From contig CBFGXE010000003.1 of the NCBI GenBank assembly GCA_965652645.1, positions 1 to 64,000 on the forward strand: DNA of 64,000 nt, written 5' to 3'. Both the position numbers and the translations under genes were made by a program. A model generated the notes under the pieces. The model had not been told where the DNA came from. It did no database searches and saw only the letters and a program-made list of their open reading frames with translations. Below, piece after piece: positions 53,679 to 63,000 of the stretch (position 1 is the first letter of the stretch; every line of letters begins with the position of its first letter). The DNA is from ZC4RG30 sp965652645 (GTDB lineage Bacteria > Pseudomonadota > Gammaproteobacteria > Steroidobacterales > Steroidobacteraceae).

Positions 53679-55265
53679 CTACCCGAGCGCGGCGAAGTGA
53701 TTGAGGCTGACGGCTCGCGAGCGGCTGCCAGCGGGACGGTGCTCCACCAGCCAGGCAAGGCGCGTGGCCGCATGCGGCGTGTGGTAGCCCCAGATGAGCC
53801 GGAACACGCCGGAGGTCAATTCCGCGTGGCCGTTCAACCGCTCATCACAGATCACGAACCAGTGCCGCTCGCGCGCGGCATCGCCAAAGGCGCCCAGGCG
53901 CGCGTGATGGGCAAGGAACTGCTCCACCTGCCGGCACACGCGCTCGCGGCTGCGCGCGGTATTGCCCTCCAGGCTCACCCAGCGGGTGCCGCGCTCGATG
54001 CTCGCCGCCAGGTACAGCGCCAGGCGCCGCGCCGCCAGCAGTCGCGCATCCGGACCATTGCCCAGCTCGCCTGCCAGCGTGCAGGGTGCCACGCTGTCGC
54101 GGCGCGCCAGGCGCGTGTTGCGCAGTGCGTTCACGCCCAGCTGCGCCAGGCGCGCGCGCTGCATGCGGTCCACCCACGCCAGTGGCGTGGTGCCCGGCCG
54201 GAGCAGCGGCGGCTCCTGTGGACCATCCCATGAGCCGGCAGGTGCATCACGCAGCAGCGTGCCGATGGCCGCGGCCGAAGGCGGGAACTCGGCCATGGAG
54301 CCGACAAGCCGGTCCGTCGCGGACACGCGCGGGAAGAACATCAGGGCATCGGCGCTGTGGAAGGGCCAGTCGGCCAGTCCCTCCAGCGCGTCCTCGACGC
54401 TGCGCCACTGCCGTGGCGGATCGACCAGCAGCAGCGCCTGGCGCGCACGGCACAGGCGTGCGCCCACCACCAGCGCGCTCATGCCCACGTCGCGCTCGCG
54501 CGAGGGAGGCGGCAGGTAGAGGAAGTTGAACGCGGGCCCGTCGCGCAGGGCACACAGGCCCGTGCGGTCGGCTTCCGAGCCGATGAGGTCGTAGTCGGAG
54601 AGCAGCTCGCCATCATCGCCGTCGCCATTGCACTCGACGTAGCCGATGAGCGCGCGCGGGTCCGGCCCGCGCGTGACGTCCGGCCGCGTCGAAGGCAGCG
54701 GCATGGCCACGCGCACCAGCTGCGAGGCGGCCAGCTTGCGCGTCACTTCGCGCGCGGAGCCCGGCAGGATGGACACGCGGCGGAAGATCTCCTGCTCCTC
54801 CACCAGCTCCGACCCCGGGCGGCGCACCCGCTGCACCACCAGGTTGAAGAGATCCTGGTCCTGCCGTGCGATGCCATCGTGGTCCACCGAGGCGCGCAGC
54901 GCCTCCTGGCGGCCGGGGCTCAGCCCGGTGAGCGTGAGCCGCTCGCGGCCTGCCGGCAGGTCGATGGTGGGAGCGCGCGCGCCGCTGACGACACGCACGA
55001 CCACGGCGCGGGCGCCGCCATGCTCGAAGAACTGCTGCACGGAGTGCGGCAGCAGCGAATCGGTCCACAGGCCGCCGAAGACGCGCTGGAAACGGGCGAA
55101 GTCGGTGACGATCACCGGCTCATTGACAGGACCCTTCAGGGTGCGGCCAACGAAGGCGACCGTGCCGGTGTCAGCCGGTTCGATGGCCCCGCTGGTTTCT
55201 GCGTCGACAAAGGAACCCGGGGCGGCAAGACCGCCGTCGAGACCGGGCCCCCTGGATGCGGTCAC
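53679..55265 (-). CDS. orphan contractile-tail-sheath-like protein
   Basis: A 528-residue protein resembling phage and phage-like tail sheaths. The N-terminal part shows APGSFVDAETSG, TVAFVGRTLKGPVNEPVIV, FARFQRVFGGLW and VQQFFEHGGARAVVVRV (about 15-92), the classic sheath opening. The C-terminal domain shows GTRWVSLEGNTARSRERVC, QFLAHHARLGAFGDA, HWFVICDERLNG and GVFRLIWGYHTPHAATRLAW (about 426-508), the sheath interlocking domain. No tube, baseplate, spike, ATPase or terminase gene is present. The GTG start at 55265, 4 bases after the 44-codon gene, is inferred; no ATG exists in frame nearby. It sits in the lemA-plsB envelope run. Function unknown. Confidence 0.75.
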   Translation of the reverse strand: MTASRGPGLDGGLAAPGSFVDAETSGAIEPADTGTVAFVGRTLKGPVNEPVIVTDFARFQRVFGGLWTDSLLPHSVQQFFEHGGARAVVVRVVSGARAPTIDLPAGRERLTLTGLSPGRQEALRASVDHDGIARQDQDLFNLVVQRVRRPGSELVEEQEIFRRVSILPGSAREVTRKLAASQLVRVAMPLPSTRPDVTRGPDPRALIGYVECNGDGDDGELLSDYDLIGSEADRTGLCALRDGPAFNFLYLPPPSRERDVGMSALVVGARLCRARQALLLVDPPRQWRSVEDALEGLADWPFHSADALMFFPRVSATDRLVGSMAEFPPSAAAIGTLLRDAPAGSWDGPQEPPLLRPGTTPLAWVDRMQRARLAQLGVNALRNTRLARRDSVAPCTLAGELGNGPDARLLAARRLALYLAASIERGTRWVSLEGNTARSRERVCRQVEQFLAHHARLGAFGDAARERHWFVICDERLNGHAELTSGVFRLIWGYHTPHAATRLAWLVEHRPAGSRSRAVSLNHFAALG

Positions 55266-55269
55266 CGGG

Positions 55270-55404
55270 TCACGGACCTGACCGCGAATCTGCAGGGACC
55301 TGACCCTGCCGCTGCTTCTGCTCGGCAGCGGCGCGCGCAGCCTCTTCCTGCTTGCGGGCGATTTCCCCGAGCATGATGCGCAGCCATTCTGAAAGCTTTG
55401 CCAT
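55270..55404 (-). CDS. 44-residue small protein, coupled to the sheath-like gene
   Basis: From an ATG at 55404 the frame encodes MAKLSEWLRIMLGEIARKQE followed by EAARAAAEQKQRQGQ and a short end. The first half is an amphipathic helix with Trp, Leu and Ile on one face; the second is an Ala/Gln/Glu-rich helix, coiled-coil-like. It starts 15 bases after the L,D-transpeptidase stop and ends 4 bases before the sheath-like start, so it is almost certainly translated in the same unit. The amino-acid pattern and position favour a real gene, perhaps an adaptor for the sheath-like protein. No family recognised. Confidence 0.65.
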   Translation of the reverse strand: MAKLSEWLRIMLGEIARKQEEAARAAAEQKQRQGQVPADSRSGP

Positions 55405-55419
55405 GCGGCAAAGTTTAGC

Positions 55420-56595
55420 TCAACTGCGCGGTACCTGTCGCTGTTCGACGACGGCAGCCTCGGCCTCGCGCTGCGCCTGCAGCAGGGCCGGATCATCCAG
55501 GCCATCCCAGTTGGCGCCCTCGGGCACGCGGTTGTGCACGCGCGGCGCGGCGGCGACCAGCGTCTCGTCGGTCTGCGTGGGATCGCTCACCGACAGCGTG
55601 AGGCCGCGCGGGTCGCCGGCAATTTCGGCCACCCGCTCCCAGTCGATGGTCTCCTGCCGTTCGGCCAGCAGTTTCTCGATGCGCTTGTTCAGCGTCCTGG
55701 AGAGGATCTTCGGCCGCGACTTGCTCCAGTCACGCTTGTCGTCTTCCAGCACGTCGAAGGCCTGCAGGTAGAGCTGCCCCTCGTGCCAGCCGAACACATA
55801 GGGCTGGTTTACCACCTGCACCTGGGTGCCCGGGCCGATCATCTCGAAGAAGGCGGCCACGTCTTCCGGATACATGCGGATGCAGCCGTGACTGGTGCGC
55901 ATGCCCACGCCATAGGGCTTGTTGGTGCCATGGATGAGATAGGTGGGCCAGCCAAGCGTGAACTTGTGGCGGCCCAGCGGGTTGTCGGGGCCGGCCGGCA
56001 CCACGGCTGGCAGCGGATCGCCGTTCTTGCGGTGTTCCTCGCGGATGGAGGCGGTGGGGCGCCAGGCCGGATCCTTCTCCTTCGAGACGATCTTCGTCTT
56101 GCCCTCGGGCGTGGACCAACCCACCTTGCCGATGCCGATGGGATGGGTGTAGACCACCTGCGGCTCGCCCTTCTTCGCCGGCGGGAAATAGAAGATGCGC
56201 ATCGCGGCCAGGTTGACCACGATGCCCTTGCGCTCGGCCGCGGGCAGCACGAACTGCGTGGGCACCACCACCTCGCGCCCCACGCCCGGCAGCCAGGGGT
56301 CAACGCCGGGGTTGGCGCGCACGATTTCCTGGTAGCCCACGTTGAAGCGGCGCGCCACATCGGGCAGCGTGTCGTGCTCGCCGATGATCACCACCTGCAC
56401 GTGGCCCACCACGTCGTCATCGGGACCGATCTCGAAGCGGTGGGTGGCAACGGAGGGCAGCAGCACCGGCGCTGGTGGCGGAGCAGGTTCCACCACTTCG
56501 GGCTCGGCGACCACCTCGACGGGCGGGTCGAGCAGCGAGCAGGCGGCGAGCGATGCGGCCAGCGCGGCCGCCAGGAGGATCGGCTTTCGGCTCAT
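55420..56595 (-). CDS. L,D-transpeptidase lipoprotein with LysM domain
   Basis: A 391-residue periplasmic enzyme that forms or breaks 3-3 peptidoglycan cross-links or attaches proteins to peptidoglycan. It has a lipoprotein signal (LAASLAACSLL), a LysM-like domain (about 68-115, GEHDTLPDVARRFNVGYQEI) and a YkuD domain with the catalytic IHGTNKPYGVGMRTSHGCIR (Cys in SHGC). The C-terminal 90 residues are a polar tail. The ATG at 56595 starts the lipoprotein signal. It lies 46 bases after the TPM gene and 15 before the small ORF. Confidence 0.95.
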   Translation of the reverse strand: MSRKPILLAAALAASLAACSLLDPPVEVVAEPEVVEPAPPPAPVLLPSVATHRFEIGPDDDVVGHVQVVIIGEHDTLPDVARRFNVGYQEIVRANPGVDPWLPGVGREVVVPTQFVLPAAERKGIVVNLAAMRIFYFPPAKKGEPQVVYTHPIGIGKVGWSTPEGKTKIVSKEKDPAWRPTASIREEHRKNGDPLPAVVPAGPDNPLGRHKFTLGWPTYLIHGTNKPYGVGMRTSHGCIRMYPEDVAAFFEMIGPGTQVQVVNQPYVFGWHEGQLYLQAFDVLEDDKRDWSKSRPKILSRTLNKRIEKLLAERQETIDWERVAEIAGDPRGLTLSVSDPTQTDETLVAAAPRVHNRVPEGANWDGLDDPALLQAQREAEAAVVEQRQVPRS

Positions 56596-56641
56596 GGCCG
56601 GATTATGGCATGAGCGGCGCGGGATGCAGCCCGGCCTGCTC

Positions 56642-57133
56642 CTACAGCAGCAGCGGCTGGTCGGGCAGCTCGTTGCCGTCGCCGGACGCACCAGGAAAGT
56701 GTTTTTCCAGCAGTTTTGCCGCGCCATCCACCACGATGAGGGCCCCTTCGGCATGGCGGCCGGCGCGAAAGACTGTCTCTGCATTGCGACAGAGCGCGTC
56801 CCAGTCGGCCTGCGGCACCACGCGGGCCAGTGCACGGTCGGCCACGATCTCCACCGCATGCTCGGCATGCAGCACATAGATGAGCACGCCGTTGTTGCGC
56901 TCGGTATCCCAGACACGAAGCCGGGAAAACACCTCGATGGCGCGTTCGCGCGCGCTCACCCCGGTGAAAAGATCACCCAGGTCCAGCGCGTGCTCGGCCA
57001 CGAACCGCAGCTCTCCCGGGTGGTGCATCTCCACGTGGGCGATGCGTTCGGCAATCTTTTCCAGCACCGGCTTCGGGTACCTGAGCTTCAGCACCCAGAA
57101 GGGGGTGAACAGGTGACGCAGCAGGCGCAGCAT
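56642..57133 (-). CDS. TPM-domain protein (short paralogue)
   Basis: A 163-residue protein with a TPM-type fold: RIAHVEMHHPGELRFVAEHA, TGVSARERAIEVFSRLRVWD, NNGVLIYVLHAEHAVEIVAD, and RAGRHAEGALIVVDGAAKLL. No signal peptide or membrane helix is clear beyond a hydrophobic N-terminus (LLRHLFTPFWVLKL). It starts inside the stop of the larger TPM gene (ATGA). TPM proteins of this pairing occur next to LemA in many bacteria; a link to envelope homeostasis is likely but biochemically unclear. Confidence 0.88.
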   Translation of the reverse strand: MLRLLRHLFTPFWVLKLRYPKPVLEKIAERIAHVEMHHPGELRFVAEHALDLGDLFTGVSARERAIEVFSRLRVWDTERNNGVLIYVLHAEHAVEIVADRALARVVPQADWDALCRNAETVFRAGRHAEGALIVVDGAAKLLEKHFPGASGDGNELPDQPLLL

Positions 57134-58038
57134 CACCAGCGACCCGACGCACCGCCGCCGCCAAAGCCGCCGCCGCCGCCGCGGAAACCACCCAGGCCGC
57201 CGCCAAAACCACCACGCCCCGCGCCGCCGCCGATCCCGCCACCGAAACCACCGGGCCAGCCGCCCCAACCGCCGCGACCACTCCGTCCTGCCTGGCGCAG
57301 CGCGCTGCGCCCGAGGCCCATGAACAGGCTCAGCAGGAAGGCCACCACGCCCACGCCGATGGCTGCGGCAATGATCTTCGACACCAGCCACACCAGGCCG
57401 CCCGCGGCGGCGCCGGTGGCCAGCGAACCCAGCGGCCGGCCCAGCATCGCGCGCAACGCTGCGCCTCCCGCCACCACGCCGAAGAACAATATCGGCAACA
57501 GGCCGCCGATGCGGTCGGCTGGCCGCTTCCACTGCCGGTCCGGTGGCGGCAGAGGCTCGCCATCCACCACCTGCATGATGCGTTCGACGCCGGCGTTGAT
57601 GCCGCCGTGGATGTCGCGCTGGCGGAACAGCGGCTTGATGGTCTCCTCGATGATGCGGCGGGCGATGGCATCCGGCAGCACGCCTTCGAGGCCATAGCCA
57701 ACCTCGATGCGCAGCGTGCGGTCCTGCAGCGCCACCAGCAGCAGCGCGCCATCGTCGACGCCCTCGCGGCCCAGCTTCCACGCCTCGGCCACGCGGATGG
57801 AGTAGGCCTCGATGGATTCAGGCCGGGTGCTATCCACCAGCAGCACCGCCACCTGCGCGCCCTTGCGCTGCTCGAAGGCGGCCAGCTTCTGCTCGAGCTC
57901 GGCCTGCTGGCCGGCGGTGAGCGTGCCGGTGAGATCGGTGACGCGCGCGGCCAGCGGCGGCAGCGGTTGCAGTTCCTGCGCGCCGGCAGGTGCAACCGCA
58001 CCCGCCAGCGCCAGCACCACCAGCAGCGCACGCAACAT
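57133..58038 (-). CDS. YgcG-like TPM-domain membrane protein with Gly-rich tail
   Basis: A 301-residue protein with a signal peptide (LRALLVVLALAGAVAPAGA), a periplasmic TPM domain (about 25-155, RVTDLTGTLTAGQQAELEQK, AVLLVDSTRPESIEAYSIRV, LQDRTLRIEVGYGLEGVLPD), membrane segments (about 175-245) and a long Gly-rich tail of GGGFGGG type. In other bacteria LemA and YgcG-like proteins form a conserved pair. It overlaps lemA and the short TPM gene by single ATGA overlaps, so the three are co-translated. Confidence 0.92.
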   Translation of the reverse strand: MLRALLVVLALAGAVAPAGAQELQPLPPLAARVTDLTGTLTAGQQAELEQKLAAFEQRKGAQVAVLLVDSTRPESIEAYSIRVAEAWKLGREGVDDGALLLVALQDRTLRIEVGYGLEGVLPDAIARRIIEETIKPLFRQRDIHGGINAGVERIMQVVDGEPLPPPDRQWKRPADRIGGLLPILFFGVVAGGAALRAMLGRPLGSLATGAAAGGLVWLVSKIIAAAIGVGVVAFLLSLFMGLGRSALRQAGRSGRGGWGGWPGGFGGGIGGGAGRGGFGGGLGGFRGGGGGFGGGGASGRW

Positions 58039-58625
58039 CAGTTGCCGAAGTCCACCTGTGGTGCCGCGCTCACCGCCGCCTCGTCTTCCACGGTGAAGTT
58101 GGGCTTCACGTCATGGCCGAACATCTTCGCGGTGAGGTTGGACGGGAAGGAGCGCACGGTGCCGTTGTAGGCCTGCACCGCCTGGATGTAGCGCTGGCGT
58201 GCCACGGTGATGCGGTTCTCCGCGCCTTCCAGCTGTGCCTGCAGCTCGAGGAAGTTCTGGTTGGACTTCAGGTCCGGGTAGTTCTCGGTGACCGCGAACA
58301 GGCTCTTCAGCGCCTGGGTGAGCTGGCCCTGCGCCTGCTGGAACTGCTGCATGGCGGCCGGATCGTCGAGCAGCTCGGGCGTGAGCTGGATGGAGCCGGT
58401 CTTCGCGCGCGCCTCGGTCACGCCCAGGAGCACGGTTTCCTCCTGCGCGGCAAAACCCTTCACGGTTGCCACCAGGTTGGGGATGAGGTCGGCGCGCCGC
58501 TGGTACTGGCTCAGCACCTCCGACCAGGCGGCCTTCACCGCTTCATCCTGTGTCTGCAGGGTGTTGTAACCGCAACCGGACAGCAGCACGGCAACGCCCA
58601 GCAGGGCGAACTTCAGGACTCGCAT
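58038..58625 (-). CDS. lemA: LemA-family lipoprotein
   Basis: A 195-residue lipoprotein with a lipobox in LLGVAVLLSGCGYN and the helical LemA core (AWSEVLSQYQRRADLIPNLV, VTEARAKTGSIQ, LFAVTENYPDLKSNQNFLEL, RQRYIQAVQAYNGTVRSFP). The ATG follows AGGAGGAGA. It is the first gene of the eight-gene run lemA-ygcG-TPM-ldt-small ORF-sheath-hydrolase-plsB. LemA proteins often accompany YgcG-like TPM proteins; the role is uncertain. Confidence 0.95.
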   Translation of the reverse strand: MRVLKFALLGVAVLLSGCGYNTLQTQDEAVKAAWSEVLSQYQRRADLIPNLVATVKGFAAQEETVLLGVTEARAKTGSIQLTPELLDDPAAMQQFQQAQGQLTQALKSLFAVTENYPDLKSNQNFLELQAQLEGAENRITVARQRYIQAVQAYNGTVRSFPSNLTAKMFGHDVKPNFTVEDEAAVSAAPQVDFGN

Positions 58626-58694
58626 GGAAGGTCTCCTCCTTTCCAGGGACACCACTTTGTGCGGACGCGAACCGCATCCTGCAAGAGGAATTGT

Positions 58695-58744
58695 TGCACG
58701 GACGACAGCACCGTGCAGGCTCGCCCTATCCCGAAAGGGATAGG
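58695..58744. promoter_or_regulatory. two inverted repeats in the lemA / efflux divergent region
   Basis: Two perfect inverted repeats lie between lemA and the efflux operon. TGCACGG (58695-58701) pairs with CCGTGCA (58711-58717) across 9 bases. CCTATCCC (58725-58732) pairs with GGGATAGG (58737-58744) across GAAA, a GNRA-type loop. The first is sized and spaced like a regulator operator; the second could be an operator or RNA hairpin. No T-run follows, so they are unlikely to be intrinsic terminators. No local regulator gene was found in the window. Confidence 0.55.
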
Positions 58745-58866
58745 CCGTTCCCCCTCGCCGGAAACCCTGCCGGCCCACCGTCCGGCGAATGGGCAGCAAG
58801 CCGGGTGAGCCGCACCATGTGCCCACGAGCTGACAACTCAGATGACCCGGCTGCAAGGGAGTGAAC

Positions 58867-60081
58867 ATGGCCACCATTCGTCCGAACCCGACCTTTCCCC
58901 CCCGCGCCGCCGTGCTGGCCCTGCTGGGCCTCACGGCTGGCGCACCCCTTCTGCTCACGGCCTGCAACCCCGACGCGGCGCAGGCCGCCGCAGCGCAGGC
59001 ACCCTCCGCCCCGCAGGTGAGCGTGGCCGAAGTGCTGGAGCGGCAGATCACCACCTTCCAGGAATTCACCGGCCGCATCGAGGCGGTCGAGCGGGTGGAA
59101 CTGCGCCCCCGGGTGTCCGGCTACATCGAATCCGTCGCCTTCCAGGAAGGCGCGGAAGTGAAGAAGGGCGACGTGCTGTTCATGATCGATCCGCGCCCCT
59201 ATGAGGCCAGCCTCAAGCGTGCCCGCGCCGAACTGGCGCGTGCGCAGAGTGCGCACCGCCAGGCCCACACCGAAAAGGAGCGCGCGGAGAAGCTGCTGGC
59301 CTTGCGTGCGCTCTCGCAGGAGGAATTCGACGCCCGCACGGCCGGCAGCGAGCGCAGCGCCGCCGACGTGCAGGCAGCCCAGGCCGCGGTGGATGCCGCG
59401 GAGCTCGACCTTGCCTTCACGCGGGTGCGGGCGCCGATCAGCGGCGTGGTCGGCAAGGCGGAAGTCACGGCGGGCAACTTCGTGGCCAGCGGCGAGACAC
59501 TGCTGACACGGCTGGTTTCCATTGATCCGGTGTACGTGCGCTTCGAGGGCGACGAGGCCGCCTACCTGCGTCAGGCCCGCCAGCAGCGCGAGCTGGGAGG
59601 ACAGGCCGCCGCGCAACCGGTGTGGGTGGGCCTCGCCAACGAGGACGGCCATCCGCACAAGGGCGTGGTGGTGTTCACCGACAACGAACTGGACGCCCAG
59701 ACCGGCACCATTCGCGCCCGCGCCAGGCTCTCCAACCGCGACCGGCTTTTCACTCCCGGGCTGTTCGCGCGCGTGAAGCTTGGCGAGGGCGCGACCCACC
59801 AGGCCATCCTCATCGAGGACCGCGCGGTGGGCACCGACCAGACGCGCCGCTTCGTCTACGTGGTGAAGGCGGACAACAGCCTGGAATACCGCCCGGTGGA
59901 GCTGGGTCCGCTGCACGAGGGCCTGCGCGTGGTGCGCGACGGCCTGGCGCCGGGCGAACGCATCGTGGTGAACGGACTGATGCACGTGCGTCCCGGAGTC
60001 ACCGTGGATCCGCAGCTGGTGGCCATGCGCGCGCCGGCCGGTGAGGAGGACCGCAAGATCGTGGCGGGCAACAGGCCGTGA
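58867..60081 (+). CDS. RND efflux periplasmic adaptor (MFP) lipoprotein
   Basis: A 404-residue membrane-fusion protein linking an RND pump to its outer-membrane channel. A lipobox (PLLLTAC) starts the mature protein. The lipoyl and helical-hairpin blocks are visible: FTGRIEAVERVELRPRVSGY, GAEVKKGDVLFMIDPRPYEA, RAELARAQSAHRQAHTEKER, VRAPISGVVGKAEV and the C-terminal beta-barrel with RVVRDGLAPGERIVVNGLM. The ATG at 58867 follows AAGGGAG. It overlaps the pump gene by four bases. Substrate unknown. Confidence 0.93.
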   Translation: MATIRPNPTFPPRAAVLALLGLTAGAPLLLTACNPDAAQAAAAQAPSAPQVSVAEVLERQITTFQEFTGRIEAVERVELRPRVSGYIESVAFQEGAEVKKGDVLFMIDPRPYEASLKRARAELARAQSAHRQAHTEKERAEKLLALRALSQEEFDARTAGSERSAADVQAAQAAVDAAELDLAFTRVRAPISGVVGKAEVTAGNFVASGETLLTRLVSIDPVYVRFEGDEAAYLRQARQQRELGGQAAAQPVWVGLANEDGHPHKGVVVFTDNELDAQTGTIRARARLSNRDRLFTPGLFARVKLGEGATHQAILIEDRAVGTDQTRRFVYVVKADNSLEYRPVELGPLHEGLRVVRDGLAPGERIVVNGLMHVRPGVTVDPQLVAMRAPAGEEDRKIVAGNRP

Positions 60082-63000
60082 ACATCTCGAAGTTCTTCAT
60101 TGATCGGCCGGTGTTCTCGGGCGTGCTGTCCGGGTTCATCCTCATCGCCGGCCTGATCTCGCTGTCCCGGCTGCCCATCAGCGAATACCCTGAGGTGGTG
60201 CCGCCCTCGGTGGTGGTGCGCGCCACCTACCCCGGCGCCAATCCCCAGGTGATCTCCGAGACGGTGGCGGCCCCGCTGGAGCAGGAGATCGTGGGCGTGG
60301 AGGACATGCTCTACATGTCTTCGCAGGCCACGCTGGACGGCAACCTCTCCCTCACCGTCACCTTCCGCATCGGCACGGACATCGACCGGGCGCAGGTGCA
60401 GGTGCAGAACCGCGTGTCATCGGCGCTGCCGCGCCTGCCGGAGGAAGTGCGCCAGCTCGGCGTTTCAACCACCAAGACCTCGCCGGACCTGATGATGGCG
60501 GTGAACCTGGTGTCCACCACGCCGGGCCATGACGCGCTGTACCTGCGCAACTATGCGCTGCTCAACGTGAAGGACGAGCTGGCGCGGCTGCCCGGCATGG
60601 GCAGCGTGCAGGTGTTCGGCTCCGGCGACTACGCCATGCGCGTGTGGCTGGACCCGGAAAAGCTCGCCGTGCGCGGGCTTACCACCGGCGACGTGATCGG
60701 CGCCATCCGCGAGCAGAACCTGCAGGTGGCGGCGGGACAGATCGGCGCCCCGCCCTCCCCCGGCGCGGATTTCCAGATCGCGCTCGACACCATGGGAAGG
60801 CTGTCGAGCGAAGAACAGTTCCGCGACATTGTGATCAAGACCGGCGCCGGCGGCGAAGTGCTGCGCCTGGGCGACGTGGCGCGCGTGGAGATGGGCGCCA
60901 GCACCTATTCGCTGCGCGGCCGCGTGGACCGGGACGAGACCGTGACCATCCCCATCTTCCAGGCGCCGGGTTCCAACGCGCTGGAACTGGCCGCGCAGGT
61001 GAGATCCACCATGGACCGCCTGCAGCAGCAGTTCCCGGCCGGCATGAGCTACCGCATCATCTACGACCCCACCGTGTTCGTGCGCCAGTCCATCGACAGC
61101 GTGATCGTCACGCTGCTGGAGGCCGTGGCGCTGGTGGTGCTGGTGGTGATCCTGTTCCTGCAGACCTGGCGCGCCTCCATCATCCCGCTGGCCGCGGTGC
61201 CGGTGTCGGTGGTGGGCACCTTCGCGGTGCTGCATGCGCTGGGCTTCTCCATCAACACGCTGTCGCTGTTCGGCCTGGTGCTGGCCATCGGCATCGTGGT
61301 GGATGACGCCATCGTGGTGGTGGAAAACGTCGAGCGCCACATCGCCAATGGCCTGAAGCCCATAGAGGCGACCAGGAAGGCGATGAGCGAGGTGAGCCGC
61401 CCCATCATCGCCATCACGCTGGTGCTTACCGCCGTGTTCGTGCCGGTGGCCTTCGTGGATGGCCTCACCGGGCAGTTCTACAGGCAGTTTGCGCTCACCA
61501 TCGCCATCTCCACGGTGATCTCGGCGTTCAACTCACTGACGCTGTCGCCGGCACTGGCGGCGCTGCTGCTGAAGCCGCATGGCACGCAGCCGGACCGCCT
61601 CTCTGCCTGGCTCGACCGGCTGCTGGGCGGCTTCTTCCGTCGCTTCAACCGCGGCTTCGAGGCTGCCGGCAACACCTACCAGCGGGCACTGGGCCTCACC
61701 GTGCGCCGCACCGGCATCGCCATGGTGCTGTACGTGGGCCTCGCCGCGCTGGCCGCGCTGGGCCTGGGCAAGGTGCCGCAGGGCTTCATTCCCGGACAGG
61801 ACAAGCTCTACCTGGTGTCGGTGATCCAGCTGCCGCCCGGCTCCTCCATCGACCGCACCGAGGAGGTGGTGAAGCGCGTGGCGGAAATCGGCCTTGCCGA
61901 GCCGGGCGTGGAAGGCGCGCTGCAGTTCGCCGGCATGTCCCCGAACAACTACAACACCAGCACCAACTCGGGCCTGGTGTTCTTCGCGCTGAAGCCGTTC
62001 AAGGACCGCGAGGATCCCGCGCAGGCGGCCAATGCCATCGCCGGCACGCTGAACGCGAAGCTCTCGGGCATCCAGGAAGCCTACATCGGCGTATTCCCCC
62101 CGCCGCCGGTGCAGGGCCTGGGCAGCATGGGCGGCTTCAAGCTCAATGTGCAGGACCGCGGCAACCACGGCGCGGAGGCGCTGTACAAGGCCACGCAGGA
62201 GGTGCTGGCGAAGGCCGCGCAGGACCCGGCGCTGGCCGGCGTGTATTCCACCTACCAGGTGAACGTGCCGCAGGTGCGCGTGGAGGTGGACCGCGTGAAG
62301 GTGAAGCAGCAGGATGTGCGCATCACCGACGTGTTCCAGACGCTGCAGGCCTACCTGGGCTCGGCCTACGTGAACGACTTCAACCGCTTCGGCCGCACCT
62401 GGCGGGTGATGGTCCAGGCGGATGCGCCGTTCCGCAACGACATGAACGACATCCTGGCGCTCAAGACGCGCAATGCACGGGGCGAGATGGTGCCGCTGGG
62501 CTCGATGGCGACGCTGGAGCGCAGCTTCGGGCCGGACTTCGTCGAACGTTTCAACGCCTACCGCTCCGCCGACATCACCGGCGGCGCGGCACCCGGCCAC
62601 AGCTCCGGCGAGTCACAGGCGGCGATCGCGCGCATCCTCGACGAGACCCTGCCGCAGGGCATGAGCTACGAGTGGACCGAGCTGGCCTACCAGCAGCAGA
62701 CCGCCAGCGGCACCGCGCTGCTGGTGTTCCCGCTGTGCGTGCTGTTCGTGTTCCTGGTGCTGGCCGCGCAATACGAAAGCCTGAAGCTGCCGCTGGCCAT
62801 CATCCTGATCGTGCCGCTGGCGCTGCTGTCGGGACTGGCCGGCGTGCTGCTGCAAGGCAGCGACAGCAATGTGTTCACGCAGGTGGGATTCCTGGTGCTG
62901 GTGGCGCTGGCGAGCAAGAACGCCATCCTCATCGTGGAATTTGCCAGGCACCTGCAGGAGGACCGCGGGCTGCCACCGATGCAGGCGGTGCTGGAAGCCG

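Noticed and set aside
53679..55265. Reading the sheath-like gene as prophage or R-type pyocin remains
   Set aside because: No other phage gene, integrase, attachment repeat or composition change lies nearby; flanks are tightly packed chromosomal genes. It stays possible only if the rest was lost long ago.
57133..57260. Short tandem repeat in the Gly-rich tail of the YgcG-like gene
   Set aside because: It is coding low complexity typical of YgcG tails, not an independent repeat or CRISPR array; no CRISPR-like repeats were seen anywhere in the window.
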